A stretch of 64,000 nucleotides of DNA from Oceanomicrobium pacificus (GTDB taxonomy: Bacteria > Pseudomonadota > Alphaproteobacteria > Rhodobacterales > Rhodobacteraceae): contig NZ_WUWG01000001.1 in NCBI RefSeq assembly GCF_009833495.1, positions 372,001 through 436,000 on the forward strand, given 5' to 3'. The notes beneath the pieces are model-generated. The model was given only the letters and a program-made list of their open reading frames with translations, searched no databases and had not been told where the DNA came from. Within the stretch, counting starts at the first letter, position 1. Each line of letters starts with the position of its first letter. Positions 1-9,080 of this stretch are shown here, piece by piece. The translations under genes and the position numbers were made by a program.

Positions 1-156
1 CTCTATGTGGGCGGCGGCGGCGATCTGCGGGTGCGGATGCAGGATGGCACGGACGTGACGCTCGCCAATGCCAGCGCGGGCACGCAATATGCGCTTCGCG
101 TCGAGCGGGTGCTGGCGACCGGCACGACGGCGACGGATATCGTTGCCATGTGGTGA
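1..156 (+). CDS. C-terminal fragment, probable GTA-type spike base protein
   Basis: The reading frame is open from base 1 and ends at the TGA at 154-156, giving the last 51 residues of a protein whose start lies outside the window. The tail has a glycine run, then a pattern of short beta strands, and ends ...RVLATGTTATDIVAMW. This resembles the small spike base proteins of the RCAP_rcc01079 family, known from the Rhodobacter capsulatus gene transfer agent, where they form head spikes. The match is from memory of the family's C-terminal pattern (RVLATGTTA followed by IVAL/MY). The upstream gene cannot be seen, so a phage tail or generic small structural protein remains possible. Confidence 0.5.
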   Translation, partial: LYVGGGGDLRVRMQDGTDVTLANASAGTQYALRVERVLATGTTATDIVAMW

Positions 157-204
157 TGGCCCGGGCGCGGCGCGGGCTTTGGCACCTGCGCCGCGCGTCG
201 CCCG

Positions 205-402
205 TCAGCGTTTCGGCAGGTTCAGGTCCTGTTCGAGCGCCTCTTCGAGTTCCACCAGATCCTCGGGCAGCGGCATGCCGAGCGCCTTGATCTCGGCCAG
301 CTTCTCCCGCAGGCTTTCCTGAATTTCATGCGCATCCTCGGGCTGATGGGTCATCTGCTCCATCAGCATCATGATCTGGACCTTGAGCGCTTCGAATGCC
401 AT
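205..402 (-). CDS. Small conserved hypothetical protein, 65 aa
   Basis: This 65-residue protein is strongly helical and acidic (EIQESLREKLAEIKALG, then ELEEALEQDL near the end). It starts with an ATG preceded by AAAGGA. It lies only 12 bases downstream of the DksA-like zinc-finger gene on the same strand, so the two are probably co-transcribed. I do not recognise a family. The Met-rich segment MMLMEQM near residues 11-17 and the amphipathic helices suggest a small helical or protein-binding product. Codon use matches its neighbours. Confidence 0.6.
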   Translation of the reverse strand: MAFEALKVQIMMLMEQMTHQPEDAHEIQESLREKLAEIKALGMPLPEDLVELEEALEQDLNLPKR

Positions 403-414
403 GGGCGGGTTCCT

Positions 415-738
415 TTACCGTTTCGCGGCACAGGTCTTGCACAGCGGCGTGTGCGGCACAATATCGAGCCGCGCCGCGTCGATTTCTTCGCCGCAGGAGA
501 CACATTCGCCGTAGCTGCCCGCAGCGATCCGCTGGAGCGCCGCTTCGATGCTGCGGATTTCCTGCAGGCCGGCCTCCCCGATCCCTTCGAGCACCTCGTC
601 ATCCTCGCGCTCGGTGGCGCGGTCCTCGTCATCCTTGCTGACCGGCTGGTCGAGATCATGCTCGATATGTTCCAGCCGTCCGCGCAGTTCCGCGAGACGG
701 GTTTCGAGCTGGGCCTTGCGGGCCGATAGATCAACCAT
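415..738 (-). CDS. DksA/TraR family C4 zinc-finger protein
   Basis: The 107-residue product has a coiled-coil N-terminal half (heptads through about residue 75) and a C-terminal four-cysteine zinc finger (CVSC about 20 residues before CKTC). This is the plan of the DksA/TraR family, whose members enter the RNA polymerase secondary channel and modulate initiation with ppGpp. It is shorter than true DksA (about 150 residues) and its coiled-coil tip cannot be judged by eye, so it is more like the short TraR/YbiI-type members. An ATG lies two codons upstream at 744, but only the ATG at 738 has well-placed AGGAG (7 bases away). Confidence 0.85.
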   Translation of the reverse strand: MVDLSARKAQLETRLAELRGRLEHIEHDLDQPVSKDDEDRATEREDDEVLEGIGEAGLQEIRSIEAALQRIAAGSYGECVSCGEEIDAARLDIVPHTPLCKTCAAKR

Positions 739-835
739 ATGCATGCTCCTTCATGATGCGTTGGACCGGAGCCTAGACCGGGCCGCCGTTGCGCCCCTTG
801 ATGTGCATCAACCAGTCCGGATGCGGGTCAAAGGG

Positions 836-1858
836 TCAGGCGAAGAACCCGGCCACGCGCTCCAGGAGCCAATAGGCCGACACACCACCAATAGCATAAA
901 TCACGGTCAGCTGGCCAAGCGCGGCGATGCGGGCGCCCTCCGGCATCCGGTCGAGAATACGGCGCACCAGCCATATGACCGCCAGCACAACCGCGATGAA
1001 CAGGATCTGTCCCAGTTCTACCCCGATGTTGAACATCAGGAGCGCTGCGGGAATATCGGACGGCGGCAGGCCCGTCTCGGCCAGCGCACCGGCGAAACCA
1101 AGCCCGTGCAAAAGACCGAAGGTGAAGGCCACAAGCCACGGTTTGCGCGCCGAGAGCACTTGTTCCCCGCGCCGCAGACGCAACAGTTCCGTCGCCAGAA
1201 ACGTGATCGACAGCGCGATTACGGCCTCCACCGGGGGTCCGGGCAGGGTCAGGAAGCCGAGCGTTGCCAGCGACAGGGTGATGGAATGGGCCAGCGTGAA
1301 AGCGGTCACCGTCTTCAGAAGCGCCCAGCGCCCCGGAACCAGGAGCACCAGCGCCAGCACGAAGAGCAGATGGTCGATCCCGACGAGAATGTGATCGATG
1401 CCGAGATAGAGATAGGTCTGCACCACCTGCCCGAGGCTCGGCTCCACGGCAAAGGCGGCACTGGCCGCACCGGGCGTCATGCGCAGGGTCTGCCGCGCAC
1501 CGGTCAGCGGTTCCAGCCGGACGAGCACATCGGTGCGCGTCGCGTCCAGCCCCTCGATCGTGATGGGCTGGCCCGTCAATCCGCCCGGACAGTCGGTTTG
1601 CCAGCTGGTGATAAAGGCCGACTGGGCGAAACTGACCTGTGGCGGGCGCGGCTGGGTGCAGCTGTCAGGCAGGCGCGCGGTGATCTCCATCGGCGTGCCC
1701 GACACTTGCGGCACCTTCCAGATGAGCAGGAACTGGTCGGGCGCGGTTTCCCGGATGTCGAGGAACCCCGGCTCCAGCGCATGGGCCGACAGACCGCCCG
1801 CAAGCGACAGCCACAGGAGCAGCGCGGCCGCCATTCGGCCAAGGGCGGCGCGGGTCAT
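836..1858 (-). CDS. HupE/UreJ family membrane protein
   Basis: The 340-residue protein has a signal peptide (cleavage near SAHA at about residue 26), a soluble periplasmic domain to about residue 145, then six or seven transmembrane helices. The motif GIDHILVGIDHLLF and the later FGLLHGLGFAGAL give the histidine-rich helices typical of HupE/UreJ proteins, which are proposed nickel or cobalt transporters linked to hydrogenase and urease. No hydrogenase or urease gene is nearby. Its start overlaps the end of the PpiC-like gene by four bases (ATGA), so the two are translationally coupled. Substrate is unknown. Confidence 0.8.
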   Translation of the reverse strand: MTRAALGRMAAALLLWLSLAGGLSAHALEPGFLDIRETAPDQFLLIWKVPQVSGTPMEITARLPDSCTQPRPPQVSFAQSAFITSWQTDCPGGLTGQPITIEGLDATRTDVLVRLEPLTGARQTLRMTPGAASAAFAVEPSLGQVVQTYLYLGIDHILVGIDHLLFVLALVLLVPGRWALLKTVTAFTLAHSITLSLATLGFLTLPGPPVEAVIALSITFLATELLRLRRGEQVLSARKPWLVAFTFGLLHGLGFAGALAETGLPPSDIPAALLMFNIGVELGQILFIAVVLAVIWLVRRILDRMPEGARIAALGQLTVIYAIGGVSAYWLLERVAGFFA

Positions 1859-2751
1859 TCCTGAGCACCCGGACGCAGCAAGTCGGCCGCCGCCTGCCCG
1901 CCCGGCAGGTCGATCCGGTAGTTTTCCGCGAGCCGAAGGGCCGCATCCTGCCGCGCGGTCTGGGCGGCCTCATAGCGCCAGTCCCGCAACAACCGTCCGC
2001 GCAGCGCCTCGAAATCGGGCGTGCCAGCCGGTTCGGCCGCCGCAATGCGCACCAGATGCTGGCCGTAGCTCGACGGGACAGGTCCGGCCCACTCTTCGAG
2101 CGGCAGGCCGGGCAGCGCGGTGGCAAAATCGCGCCCGAACCGGTTGGCGATCAGTCCGACATCGGCGGGTGACAGGCTCGGCGGCAGGAGTGTCGGCTCG
2201 CCCACCGTGCCGGGCTCGGCGCCGCCTTCGAGCGCGGCCAGCACCTCCGCGACCGCGTCCGGTTCCGGGTCGGTGCCAAGGAACACCTGCGCCAGTGCAA
2301 ATCGTGGCGGCCGGATATAGCGTTCTTCATTGGCCGCGAGATAGGCACGCAATTCCTCGTCGCCCGGATCGGTGGCCTGCACGCCGGCTTCGGTGAAAAA
2401 GTCCATCTTCTGCCGCAGCCGCTGCCGGATGATCGCATCATTCTGGTCGAGCCCGAGTTTCAGCGCCTCTCGGTAGAGCAGTTCCTCCCGCAGATGGTCG
2501 GCCAGAATGCCGGTGGCCTCGGCCTCGGTCGGCGGGCGGTTCCAGCTGGCCTCGAACTGCTGTTGCAGGCGTTGGAACTGGGCGTCCGTGATCTCGATCC
2601 GATCGGGGTCCGGCCCCTCGTCCCCGCCGACAATGTCGAACAGCAGGAACAGACCAGCCCCGATCAGAAGGAAATGCAGGAAGGGCGATTTCAGAACGGA
2701 CATGGGCAGGCGTGCTCCTGTTTTCATCTCTTGTCCCAATGCCCTGCGCAC
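1855..2751 (-). CDS. Membrane-anchored PpiC/SurA-like peptidyl-prolyl isomerase
   Basis: The protein has one N-terminal membrane helix (FLHFLLIGAGLFLLFDIV), a SurA-like helical chaperone region and a C-terminal parvulin-like domain ending in GPVPSSYGQHLVRI, the usual final strand of the rotamase fold. The parvulin core is short and divergent, so isomerase activity is uncertain and it may act as a chaperone. Three starts are possible: the codon at 2751, ATG at 2727 and ATG at 2703. The last has AGGAG 11 bases upstream and gives the most natural membrane anchor (MSVLKSPFLHF). The gene is coupled to the HupE/UreJ gene, suggesting it helps fold that protein's periplasmic domain or a partner. Confidence 0.75.
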   Translation of the reverse strand: MRRALGQEMKTGARLPMSVLKSPFLHFLLIGAGLFLLFDIVGGDEGPDPDRIEITDAQFQRLQQQFEASWNRPPTEAEATGILADHLREELLYREALKLGLDQNDAIIRQRLRQKMDFFTEAGVQATDPGDEELRAYLAANEERYIRPPRFALAQVFLGTDPEPDAVAEVLAALEGGAEPGTVGEPTLLPPSLSPADVGLIANRFGRDFATALPGLPLEEWAGPVPSSYGQHLVRIAAAEPAGTPDFEALRGRLLRDWRYEAAQTARQDAALRLAENYRIDLPGGQAAADLLRPGAQE

Positions 2752-2840
2752 CCGTCAAGCACGCAAGTTCCACCGGCACCGCCCCTTGACCGGTGCGCTC
2801 CGACGGCTCAGGGTGCGCGCTATCCACCCCGGAGCCCGCC

Positions 2841-3833
2841 ATGACCCGCGTCCCGCCCTCCCCGCGCCTGCCCGACGGCGGTCCGCTGATCGAACCCGTC
2901 GACGTGGCGATCGGACCTGCCGCTGCTGGTGCCGCCGGAGCGGCGACCGAGCGCAACAACCTGCGCGCGATGCTCTGGCTGCTCCTGTCCGTGGTGGCCT
3001 CTTCGGCGATGACGGTCGCGGTGCGGGGCCTGTCGGACACGATCGACAGCCGGATGATCGTGCTCCTGCGCGCTGGTGCGACACTGGCACTGATCCTGAT
3101 GGCACTGCCTCTGCTGCCGGGCATCCGCGCGCGGCTGCGGGTCACGCGGCCCGGCCTGCACCTGCTGCGCGGGTTGCTCATCGGCCTGTCGACCCATCTG
3201 GGTTTCTATACTCTGTCGGTGCTGCCGCTCGCCACCGCGACGGTGCTGTTCTTTACCGCCCCTATCTTCGCGACGCTTCTGGCCATGCCCGTCCATGGCG
3301 AGCGTGTCGGTCCGGTGCGCCTGTCGGCAGTGGCGGCCGGCTTCCTCGGTGCGGTGGTGATCCTGCGTCCCGGGGTCGACGGGCTCGATCCGTGCATGAT
3401 CGCGGCACTGGGTTCGTCGGTCCTATTCGCCGGTGCGCTGACCCTGTCACGCGGTGTCGCGGCGGTCGACGGGGCGGTGAGCGCCTTCGCTTCCTCGGTG
3501 CTCGTGACTTTCCTCCTCTCCGTCCCGCTGGCCTGGGGCGTCTATGACCTGCCCGGCACTTCGCTTGCCTGGCTCGTGCTGGCGATACTGGTCATTGCCG
3601 GCGGCATGCGCGGCTATGCCGACATCCGCGCCTACCAGATGGGAGAGGCCGCCGTGCTCGCCCCGGTGGCCTTCCTGCGGCTCGTGGTCGTCGCTGCGGC
3701 GGGATTTATCTTTTTCGGGGAGGTGCCTGACGGGCCGACCCTGGTCGGAGCAGCGATCATCGTGACCGCCACGCTCGTCATCACCCATCGGGAGAGCCGC
3801 GCAGGGCGGCGCAAGGCGAAGACCCCGGACTAG
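2841..3833 (+). CDS. DMT superfamily (EamA) transporter
   Basis: The 330-residue product has about ten hydrophobic helices in two repeats of the EamA type, for example [17 protein letters not shown] at the start of the first and a second repeat from about residue 190. EamA proteins export or import small metabolites across the inner membrane; the substrate cannot be read from sequence. The ATG at 2841 is chosen because GGAG lies 7-10 bases before it and the hydrophilic N-terminal extension starts there. The 3' end overlaps the end of recR by four bases on the other strand. This is one of three DMT transporters in the window. Confidence 0.85.
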   Translation: MTRVPPSPRLPDGGPLIEPVDVAIGPAAAGAAGAATERNNLRAMLWLLLSVVASSAMTVAVRGLSDTIDSRMIVLLRAGATLALILMALPLLPGIRARLRVTRPGLHLLRGLLIGLSTHLGFYTLSVLPLATATVLFFTAPIFATLLAMPVHGERVGPVRLSAVAAGFLGAVVILRPGVDGLDPCMIAALGSSVLFAGALTLSRGVAAVDGAVSAFASSVLVTFLLSVPLAWGVYDLPGTSLAWLVLAILVIAGGMRGYADIRAYQMGEAAVLAPVAFLRLVVVAAAGFIFFGEVPDGPTLVGAAIIVTATLVITHRESRAGRRKAKTPD

Positions 3834-4423
3834 AAGCTCTTGCGTGCCGTCAGGGCCGCCGTGATGGTCCCGTCATCGAGATAGTCCAGTTCGCCGCCGA
3901 TCGGCACGCCCTGAGCGAGCGAGGTGACTGTCACCCCGTCCAGCTGGTCGGCAATATAATGCGCGGTGGTCTGCCCGTCGATCGTGGCCGCAAGCGCCAG
4001 GATCACCTCCGATACCTGGCTGTCGCGCACGCGTTCGGCCAGCTGCGGGATGCGCAGATCCTCCGGTCCGACACCGTCGAGCGCGGACAGGATGCCACCC
4101 AGCACATGATAGCGCCCCTTGAACACGCCGGCGCGTTCCAGCGCCCAGAGGTCGGCCACATCCTCCACCACGCAGATCACCGCGCCGTCGCGGTTCGGAT
4201 CGCGGCAGATGTCGCATTCCGCGGCCGAGCCGATATTGCCGCAGGTCTGGCAGAGCCGCGCGGTCTCGGCCACCTCGACCATGGCGCGGGCGAGCGGCGT
4301 CAGGAGCAGCTCCTTTTTCTTGATCATCTGCAGGACAGCGCGGCGGGCCGACCGCGGTCCGAGACCCGGCAAGCGGGCCATCAGGTCGATCAGCCGCTCG
4401 ATTTCCTTGCCGCCCTCGGTCAC
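3830..4423 (-). CDS. recR: Recombination mediator RecR
   Basis: The 197-residue product has every RecR element: the helix-hairpin-helix [13 protein letters not shown] (residues 18-30), a C4 zinc finger (C58, C61, C70, C73) and a Toprim domain from about residue 81 ([15 protein letters not shown]). RecR with RecO and RecF loads RecA on gapped DNA. The start codon is GTG at 4423. The gene is last in a dnaX-ybaB-KASIII-recR run, 13 bases after the KASIII gene; the dnaX-ybaB-recR order is widespread in bacteria and the ketosynthase is an insertion into it. Confidence 0.97.
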   Translation of the reverse strand: MTEGGKEIERLIDLMARLPGLGPRSARRAVLQMIKKKELLLTPLARAMVEVAETARLCQTCGNIGSAAECDICRDPNRDGAVICVVEDVADLWALERAGVFKGRYHVLGGILSALDGVGPEDLRIPQLAERVRDSQVSEVILALAATIDGQTTAHYIADQLDGVTVTSLAQGVPIGGELDYLDDGTITAALTARKSF

Positions 4424-4436
4424 GCGCCGCGCCCCG

Positions 4437-5561
4437 TCAGGCCGCGCGTTCGACGATGACGGAGCCGACCGAATAGCCCGCCCCGAAGGAGCAGATCAGG
4501 CCAAGGTCACCGGGTGCGAGGTCCTGCGAATATTTCGCAAAGGCGATCATCGATCCGGCCGAGGAGGTGTTGGCATAATCCTGCAGGATGTTGGGCTGTT
4601 CGCCTGGTTCCGGCTCCCGGCCCAGCACCTTGCGGCCGATGAAATCATTCATCGTCTTGTTTGCCTGATGCAACCAGAGCCGTTTCAGCTCGTCCGGCCC
4701 GCGGCCCGCATCCTCCAGATGGTCGAGAATGTGATGCGAGACCATCGGCAGCACTTCCTTGAACACCTTCCGGCCCTCCTGCATGAACTGCATGTCGCGC
4801 CGGTCGGCCAGCCCGTCGGGCCGCGAGCGGCGCAGGAAGCCGTTATTGTTCCTGATATTGTTGGAGAATTTCGTCTCGCACCGGGTCGAGAGGATGTTGA
4901 AATGCGCGCCTGTCGCATCCTCGGCCCGCTGCAGCACGATCGCGGTGCAGACATCGCCGAAGATGAAATGGCAGTCCCGGTCGCGCCATTCCAGATGGCC
5001 CGAACAGATTTCGGGGTTCAGCATCAGGACCGAGCGGACCGAGCCGGAGCGGATCATGTCCGCCGCCGCCTGAATGCCGAATGTGGCGGAGGAACAGGCG
5101 ACATTCATGTCGAACCCGAACCCGTCGATCCCGAGCAGGTCCTGCACCTCCACGGCAATCGCCGGATAGGGGCGTTCATGGTTTGACGCCGCGACGATCA
5201 CCGCGTCCACGTCGCCCGGACCGATCCCGGCCTGATCGAGCGCAACCTTGGCGGCCTTGAGCGACATTTCCGCCATGATCGACGGCTCTTCATCGCTGCG
5301 CTGGCGCAGGACCGGGTGCATCACCGCAGGGTCGAGCACGCCCGACTTGTCCATCACATGGCGCTGCTCAATTCCGCTGGCCTTGAAGATGAACTCGGCC
5401 GAGGAATGTTCCTTGGCCTCGACCGTGCCCGCGGCGATCTCGGCCGCATGTTCGGCATTGAACCGGTCGACATAGGCGTTGAAGGCCACGACAAGCTCAT
5501 CATTCGTGATGGTCGCGTCCGGCGTGAAGACGCCGCTTCCGGTGATCGCAGCCTGATACAT
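4437..5561 (-). CDS. Beta-ketoacyl-ACP synthase III family protein (FabH-like)
   Basis: The 374-residue protein is a thiolase-fold enzyme with the KASIII triad intact: C156 in NVACSSA, H298 in WLHQAN and N331 in ANTSSAG. KASIII enzymes condense an acyl-CoA starter with malonyl-ACP. It is about 50 residues longer than housekeeping FabH (about 320), with an extra helical segment after residue 25 and a longer middle region, which fits the divergent group that uses medium-chain acyl-CoA. Its place between ybaB and recR is odd for a lipid enzyme. A housekeeping fabH with plsX is not in this window, so this is probably a second copy. Confidence 0.85.
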   Translation of the reverse strand: MYQAAITGSGVFTPDATITNDELVVAFNAYVDRFNAEHAAEIAAGTVEAKEHSSAEFIFKASGIEQRHVMDKSGVLDPAVMHPVLRQRSDEEPSIMAEMSLKAAKVALDQAGIGPGDVDAVIVAASNHERPYPAIAVEVQDLLGIDGFGFDMNVACSSATFGIQAAADMIRSGSVRSVLMLNPEICSGHLEWRDRDCHFIFGDVCTAIVLQRAEDATGAHFNILSTRCETKFSNNIRNNNGFLRRSRPDGLADRRDMQFMQEGRKVFKEVLPMVSHHILDHLEDAGRGPDELKRLWLHQANKTMNDFIGRKVLGREPEPGEQPNILQDYANTSSAGSMIAFAKYSQDLAPGDLGLICSFGAGYSVGSVIVERAA

Positions 5562-5588
5562 GCGCTGTCCTTCCCGTGCCGTGCGGCG

Positions 5589-5936
5589 TCAGCCGAACGG
5601 GTTTTTCATGCCTTCCGGCAGGTCCATGCCTGCGGTCACACCCGCCATTTCAGCCTGTGCAGCGGCCGCGGCGCGGGCCTGTGCGTCCTTGACGGCGGCC
5701 AGCACCAGATCCTCGACCACTTCGCGGTCCTCGGCGGTGAAGAGCGACGGATCGATGGACACGGCCGTCAATTCGCCCTTGGCGGTCGCGGTCACTTTTA
5801 CCATGCCGGCCCCGGCCTCACCCTCGACCGTGATCGTGTCGAGCCGCGCCTGCGCCTCTTCCATCTTGCTTTGCATGGCTTGCGCCTGCTTCATGATCTT
5901 GGCCATGTCGCCAAGATTTCCCAAACCTTTGAGCAT
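5589..5936 (-). CDS. ybaB: YbaB/EbfC family nucleoid-associated protein
   Basis: The 115-residue product matches the YbaB family in length and layout: a long first helix (MAKIMKQAQAMQSKMEEAQARL), a beta sheet (GMVKVTATAKGELTAVSID) and a final helix. Family members form dimers that bind DNA as nucleoid-associated proteins. The gene starts with ATG three bases after the dnaX stop and sits between dnaX and the KASIII-recR genes, the standard dnaX-ybaB-recR context. Confidence 0.95.
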   Translation of the reverse strand: MLKGLGNLGDMAKIMKQAQAMQSKMEEAQARLDTITVEGEAGAGMVKVTATAKGELTAVSIDPSLFTAEDREVVEDLVLAAVKDAQARAAAAAQAEMAGVTAGMDLPEGMKNPFG

Positions 5937-5939
5937 TGC

Positions 5940-7757
5940 TCATCCTTCCTCGTCGAACGGGTCCCAGTCGTCGGCCATGGCCTCTGGGTCTATGGGCAGG
6001 ATATCTTCGTTCCCGTCATCGGGTTCAACCCCTGTCCCGACGTCCTTGATCTGCGCGCCGGGAAAGGCCGCCATCACGGCCTGCACCATCGGGTGGGCCA
6101 ATGCCCGGCCCTGCAGGTCGTTGCGATGGGCGTTGCGCTCCTCGGCAATCGTCTGCCCGCCACCGCTGGAAACGATGGACACGCCCCAGCGCACGCCGGT
6201 CCAGCCCTGCAACCGGCCCGACAGCCGTGCGGCCAGATCGGGCGGCGCATCACCGGTCGGCTCGAACTCGATCCGGCCCGGTGTATAGCTGACAAGGCGG
6301 ATATGGTTCTCCACCTCCATCAGGAGTTTCATGTCGCGCCGCTTGGCGATCAGCTGGACGACATCCTCGAACCGCGCATAGCGGGCCAGCGCCTCGGTCG
6401 CGGGCACGGCCCCGGCTTGCGGTGCCGGCACGGATTCCGCCAGCGATGCGGTGACGGTGCCGCCGCCGCCCCCGCCTGCACCCTGCGGCGCGCGGTCGTG
6501 CAATCGGCCATTCGGGGCACCGGTGCCGCCGCCGGGGCCCGCGCTGCCCGGACCGGGTGACGGGGCCGGACCGCCGCCCTCCTGCAGGCGGCGCACAAGG
6601 TCTTCGGGCGTCGGCAGGTCGGCCACATGGGTCAGCCGGATGAGCGCCATCTCGGCAGCCATCATCGGGTTCGGGGCCTGCGCCACTTCTTCCAGCGCCT
6701 TGAGCAACATCTGCCAGCTGCGGGCCAGAACCCGCATCGGCAGCCGCTCGGCAAAATCGCGGCCGCGGGCGCGCTCGTCGGGGCCGATGGTCGGATCGTC
6801 CGCCGCCTCGGGCGAGATCGAGACGACCGACACCCAATGGGTGATCTCGGCCAGATCGCGCAGCACGGCGAGCGGATCGGCGCCGCCCGCATATTGCGCG
6901 GACAGTTCCTCCAGCGCGGCCGCGGCATCGCCCCGCATCACCGTCTCGAACAGGTCTAGCACCCGGCCGCGATCGGCGATGCCGAGCATGTCGCGCACCT
7001 GTTCCGCGGTCGTTTCCCCTGCGCCATGGGCAATCGCCTGATCGAGAAGCGACAGCGCGTCGCGCATCGACCCTTCGGCGGCGCGGGTGATGAGCGCGAG
7101 CGCGTCGGGCGCCACCTGCGCGCCCTCCTTCGCGGCAATATCGCCCAGATAAGCCATCGTGTCCTCGGGCTCCATCCGGCGCAGATCGAACCGCTGGCAG
7201 CGCGAGAGGACAGTGACCGGCACCTTACGGATCTCGGTCGTGGCGAAGATGAATTTCACATGTTCGGGCGGCTCTTCCAGCGTCTTCAAGAGCGCGTTGA
7301 ACGCGCTGTTGGAGAGCATGTGCACCTCGTCGATGATATAGACCTTGAACCGCGCCGACGTGGCCCGGTAATGCACGCTGTCGATGATCTCGCGGATGTC
7401 GCCCACGCCGGTGCGGCTGGCGGCGTCCATTTCCATCACGTCGACATGGCGGCCTTCAGCGATCGAGCGGCAGGGGTCGCATTCCCCGCAGGGCGCCACT
7501 GTCGGACCGCCCTGCCCGTCCGGCCCGATACAGTTCAGACCCTTGGCGATGATCCGCGCCGTGGTCGTTTTCCCGACCCCACGCACGCCGGTCATGATGA
7601 ATGCATGCGCGATCCGGTCCGATTCGAACGCGTTTTTCAGCGTCCGGACCATCGCATCCTGACCGATCATGTCCGCGAAGGTGGCGGGCCGGTATTTCAG
7701 CGCCAGAACCTGATATCCGGATCGCTTCTCCGACGCGGCAACACTCTCTTCGGTCAT
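5940..7757 (-). CDS. dnaX: DNA polymerase III subunits gamma/tau
   Basis: This AAA+ clamp-loader subunit has the Walker A motif GVRGVGKTT (about residues 57-65), a four-cysteine zinc module (CGECDPC), Walker B (YIIDEVHML) and the SRC sensor (LSRCQRFD). After about residue 390 comes a glycine-, proline- and alanine-rich linker and a C-terminal tau domain, so the full protein is tau-like. The linker is encoded by a G/C-run-rich stretch near 6450-6560, but no clear slippery A-tract for gamma production was seen. The ATG at 7757 is preferred over an in-frame TTG at 7778. The gene heads the dnaX-ybaB-KASIII-recR run. Confidence 0.97.
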   Translation of the reverse strand: MTEESVAASEKRSGYQVLALKYRPATFADMIGQDAMVRTLKNAFESDRIAHAFIMTGVRGVGKTTTARIIAKGLNCIGPDGQGGPTVAPCGECDPCRSIAEGRHVDVMEMDAASRTGVGDIREIIDSVHYRATSARFKVYIIDEVHMLSNSAFNALLKTLEEPPEHVKFIFATTEIRKVPVTVLSRCQRFDLRRMEPEDTMAYLGDIAAKEGAQVAPDALALITRAAEGSMRDALSLLDQAIAHGAGETTAEQVRDMLGIADRGRVLDLFETVMRGDAAAALEELSAQYAGGADPLAVLRDLAEITHWVSVVSISPEAADDPTIGPDERARGRDFAERLPMRVLARSWQMLLKALEEVAQAPNPMMAAEMALIRLTHVADLPTPEDLVRRLQEGGGPAPSPGPGSAGPGGGTGAPNGRLHDRAPQGAGGGGGGTVTASLAESVPAPQAGAVPATEALARYARFEDVVQLIAKRRDMKLLMEVENHIRLVSYTPGRIEFEPTGDAPPDLAARLSGRLQGWTGVRWGVSIVSSGGGQTIAEERNAHRNDLQGRALAHPMVQAVMAAFPGAQIKDVGTGVEPDDGNEDILPIDPEAMADDWDPFDEEG

Positions 7758-7861
7758 GGATTCGCTTTTTTCCGGCAAAATGAGATACAGGGGGTCACCC
7801 TAGCCCCCGGGACCCCGAGCGGCAAGGCATCAGCAGGCAGGCGGAAGAAGCAGGACAGGGC

Positions 7862-8932
7862 ATGAATGACGCACAGCAGATGCGCCCCGGCGCGGCGCAG
7901 ATCCTTGGCAGCGGGCGGCACGGCGAATCGCGGGCGCTGCGGGCCTATGCGCCGCCGGTCTGGCGGAATGCGGCGGTGCTTCTGGTGCTCGTCATGGTCC
8001 TTATCCAGACCTTCACCTCGCTCGGCTGGCCGATCGGTCAGGGGCTCGGCCTTTTCCCGCCCGAATGGGCCTCGGCCGAGGTCAATGTGCTGCACAACTG
8101 GATGGTGTTCGAGTTCGGCCTGACGCCCTATCAGGCCTTCGGCTTCGTGCCGGTGCCGGACCTGGGCGACCATGTCTGGGCGCAGGACTGCCTGCGGGAC
8201 GGGCCGCGCATCTTCGAGGGCGACCTGCGCGACGCCTGCTACGAATTGCGCGCAGCCCTTGCCGAAATAGACATCCCGGCCGAGCCGTGGCGGCTTGTGA
8301 CCCATGCCCTTCTGCATGCGGGCTGGTTCCACCTGCTGATGAACAGTTTCGCCTTCATCCTGTTCGTGCCGATGGTGCTGCGGCGGATGGGCTCGGCGCG
8401 GTTCCTCTTCTTTTTTGCCGGCGCCGCGGCGGCGGGCGGTCTGGCACATATCGGGCTGCGCTACGGGATCGACGGCGTGCTCGTCGGCCTCGGCGTGCGG
8501 GCCGCTCCCGACACGGGCATCGCGCGGACCGCCCTTGTCGGCATGTCCGGTGTCGTCTTCGCACTTTGGGCCGTATGCCTGCGCATCCAGTTCGACCGGA
8601 TCCGCCGCCAGCCTGTGGCGGAGCGGGCGATCACGCCGGCCCGCTATCTGGGCCGCGTCTTCATCAATCTGGCCGTCATCAATCTGGTCTTCATCCTCTT
8701 CCAGAGCTTCATCTCGGGCGAGGCGCATATCGGCGGGGCCCTGTTCGGGTTTCTTTTCGGGCCGCTCTTCTTCACCACAGGCGCGTCGCTCGCCGCGCGG
8801 TCGCACAGGATGCGGGACATCACCTGGCTCCGGCAGCCGAAACTCTGGCCGCGCGGCTTTGCCGGGAGCCTGCCCTTGCCGCCGCTGCGCACCGCAGAAC
8901 GGCGGGCGGAAGGCTGGCAGCGCCAGGCATAG
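7862..8932 (+). CDS. Rhomboid family intramembrane serine protease
   Basis: The 356-residue protein has about six transmembrane helices. The catalytic serine lies in GMSG (S229) and the partner histidine in GEAHIGG (H289); the helix HALLHAGWFHLLMN carries the usual rhomboid histidine/asparagine residues. A loop of about 90 residues with two cysteines (C110, C126) lies between the first helix and the conserved core and probably faces the periplasm. Rhomboids cut single-pass membrane proteins near the membrane surface; the substrate is unknown. The gene is divergent from dnaX and convergent with the SRP RNA. Confidence 0.93.
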   Translation: MNDAQQMRPGAAQILGSGRHGESRALRAYAPPVWRNAAVLLVLVMVLIQTFTSLGWPIGQGLGLFPPEWASAEVNVLHNWMVFEFGLTPYQAFGFVPVPDLGDHVWAQDCLRDGPRIFEGDLRDACYELRAALAEIDIPAEPWRLVTHALLHAGWFHLLMNSFAFILFVPMVLRRMGSARFLFFFAGAAAAGGLAHIGLRYGIDGVLVGLGVRAAPDTGIARTALVGMSGVVFALWAVCLRIQFDRIRRQPVAERAITPARYLGRVFINLAVINLVFILFQSFISGEAHIGGALFGFLFGPLFFTTGASLAARSHRMRDITWLRQPKLWPRGFAGSLPLPPLRTAERRAEGWQRQA

Positions 8933-8947
8933 GCGGAATGTGCGGGA

Positions 8948-9047
8948 AGTGAGAGGTTGGACAACGACCCAAGCGGGGCTCGTTACGGCTGCTTCCTTCC
9001 GGACCTGACCGGGTTGGCGAGGCGCTCGCCCGCGCCAACCTCTCGCC
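8948..9047 (-). ncRNA. ffs: Signal recognition particle RNA, small bacterial type (4.5S)
   Basis: On the minus strand the sequence contains the universally conserved SRP domain IV core, GGTCAGGTCCGGAAGGAAGC (about 8992-9012), which binds Ffh. The ends pair: GAGAGGTTGG (9035-9044, minus sense) with CCAACCTCTC (8951-8960), giving one long hairpin of about 97 nucleotides, the small bacterial type without an Alu domain. Exact ends are estimated from the closing stem. Confidence 0.95.
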
Positions 9048-9051
9048 CCGG

Positions 9052-9080
9052 CATTTAGACGCTTGCGCCCGGCAATTCAA
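9052..9080 (-). promoter_or_regulatory. Probable sigma-70 promoter of the SRP RNA
   Basis: In minus sense there is TTGAAT (9075-9080), a 17-base spacer and TAAATG (9052-9057), placing transcription start close to the predicted 5' end of the SRP RNA. Most of it lies inside the last codons of the upstream FAD oxidoreductase gene. Confidence 0.55.

Noticed and set aside
548..1864. Long plus-strand open frame opposite the HupE gene
   Set aside because: It lies antisense to well-supported genes and has the charged, low-complexity look of a GC-rich shadow frame.
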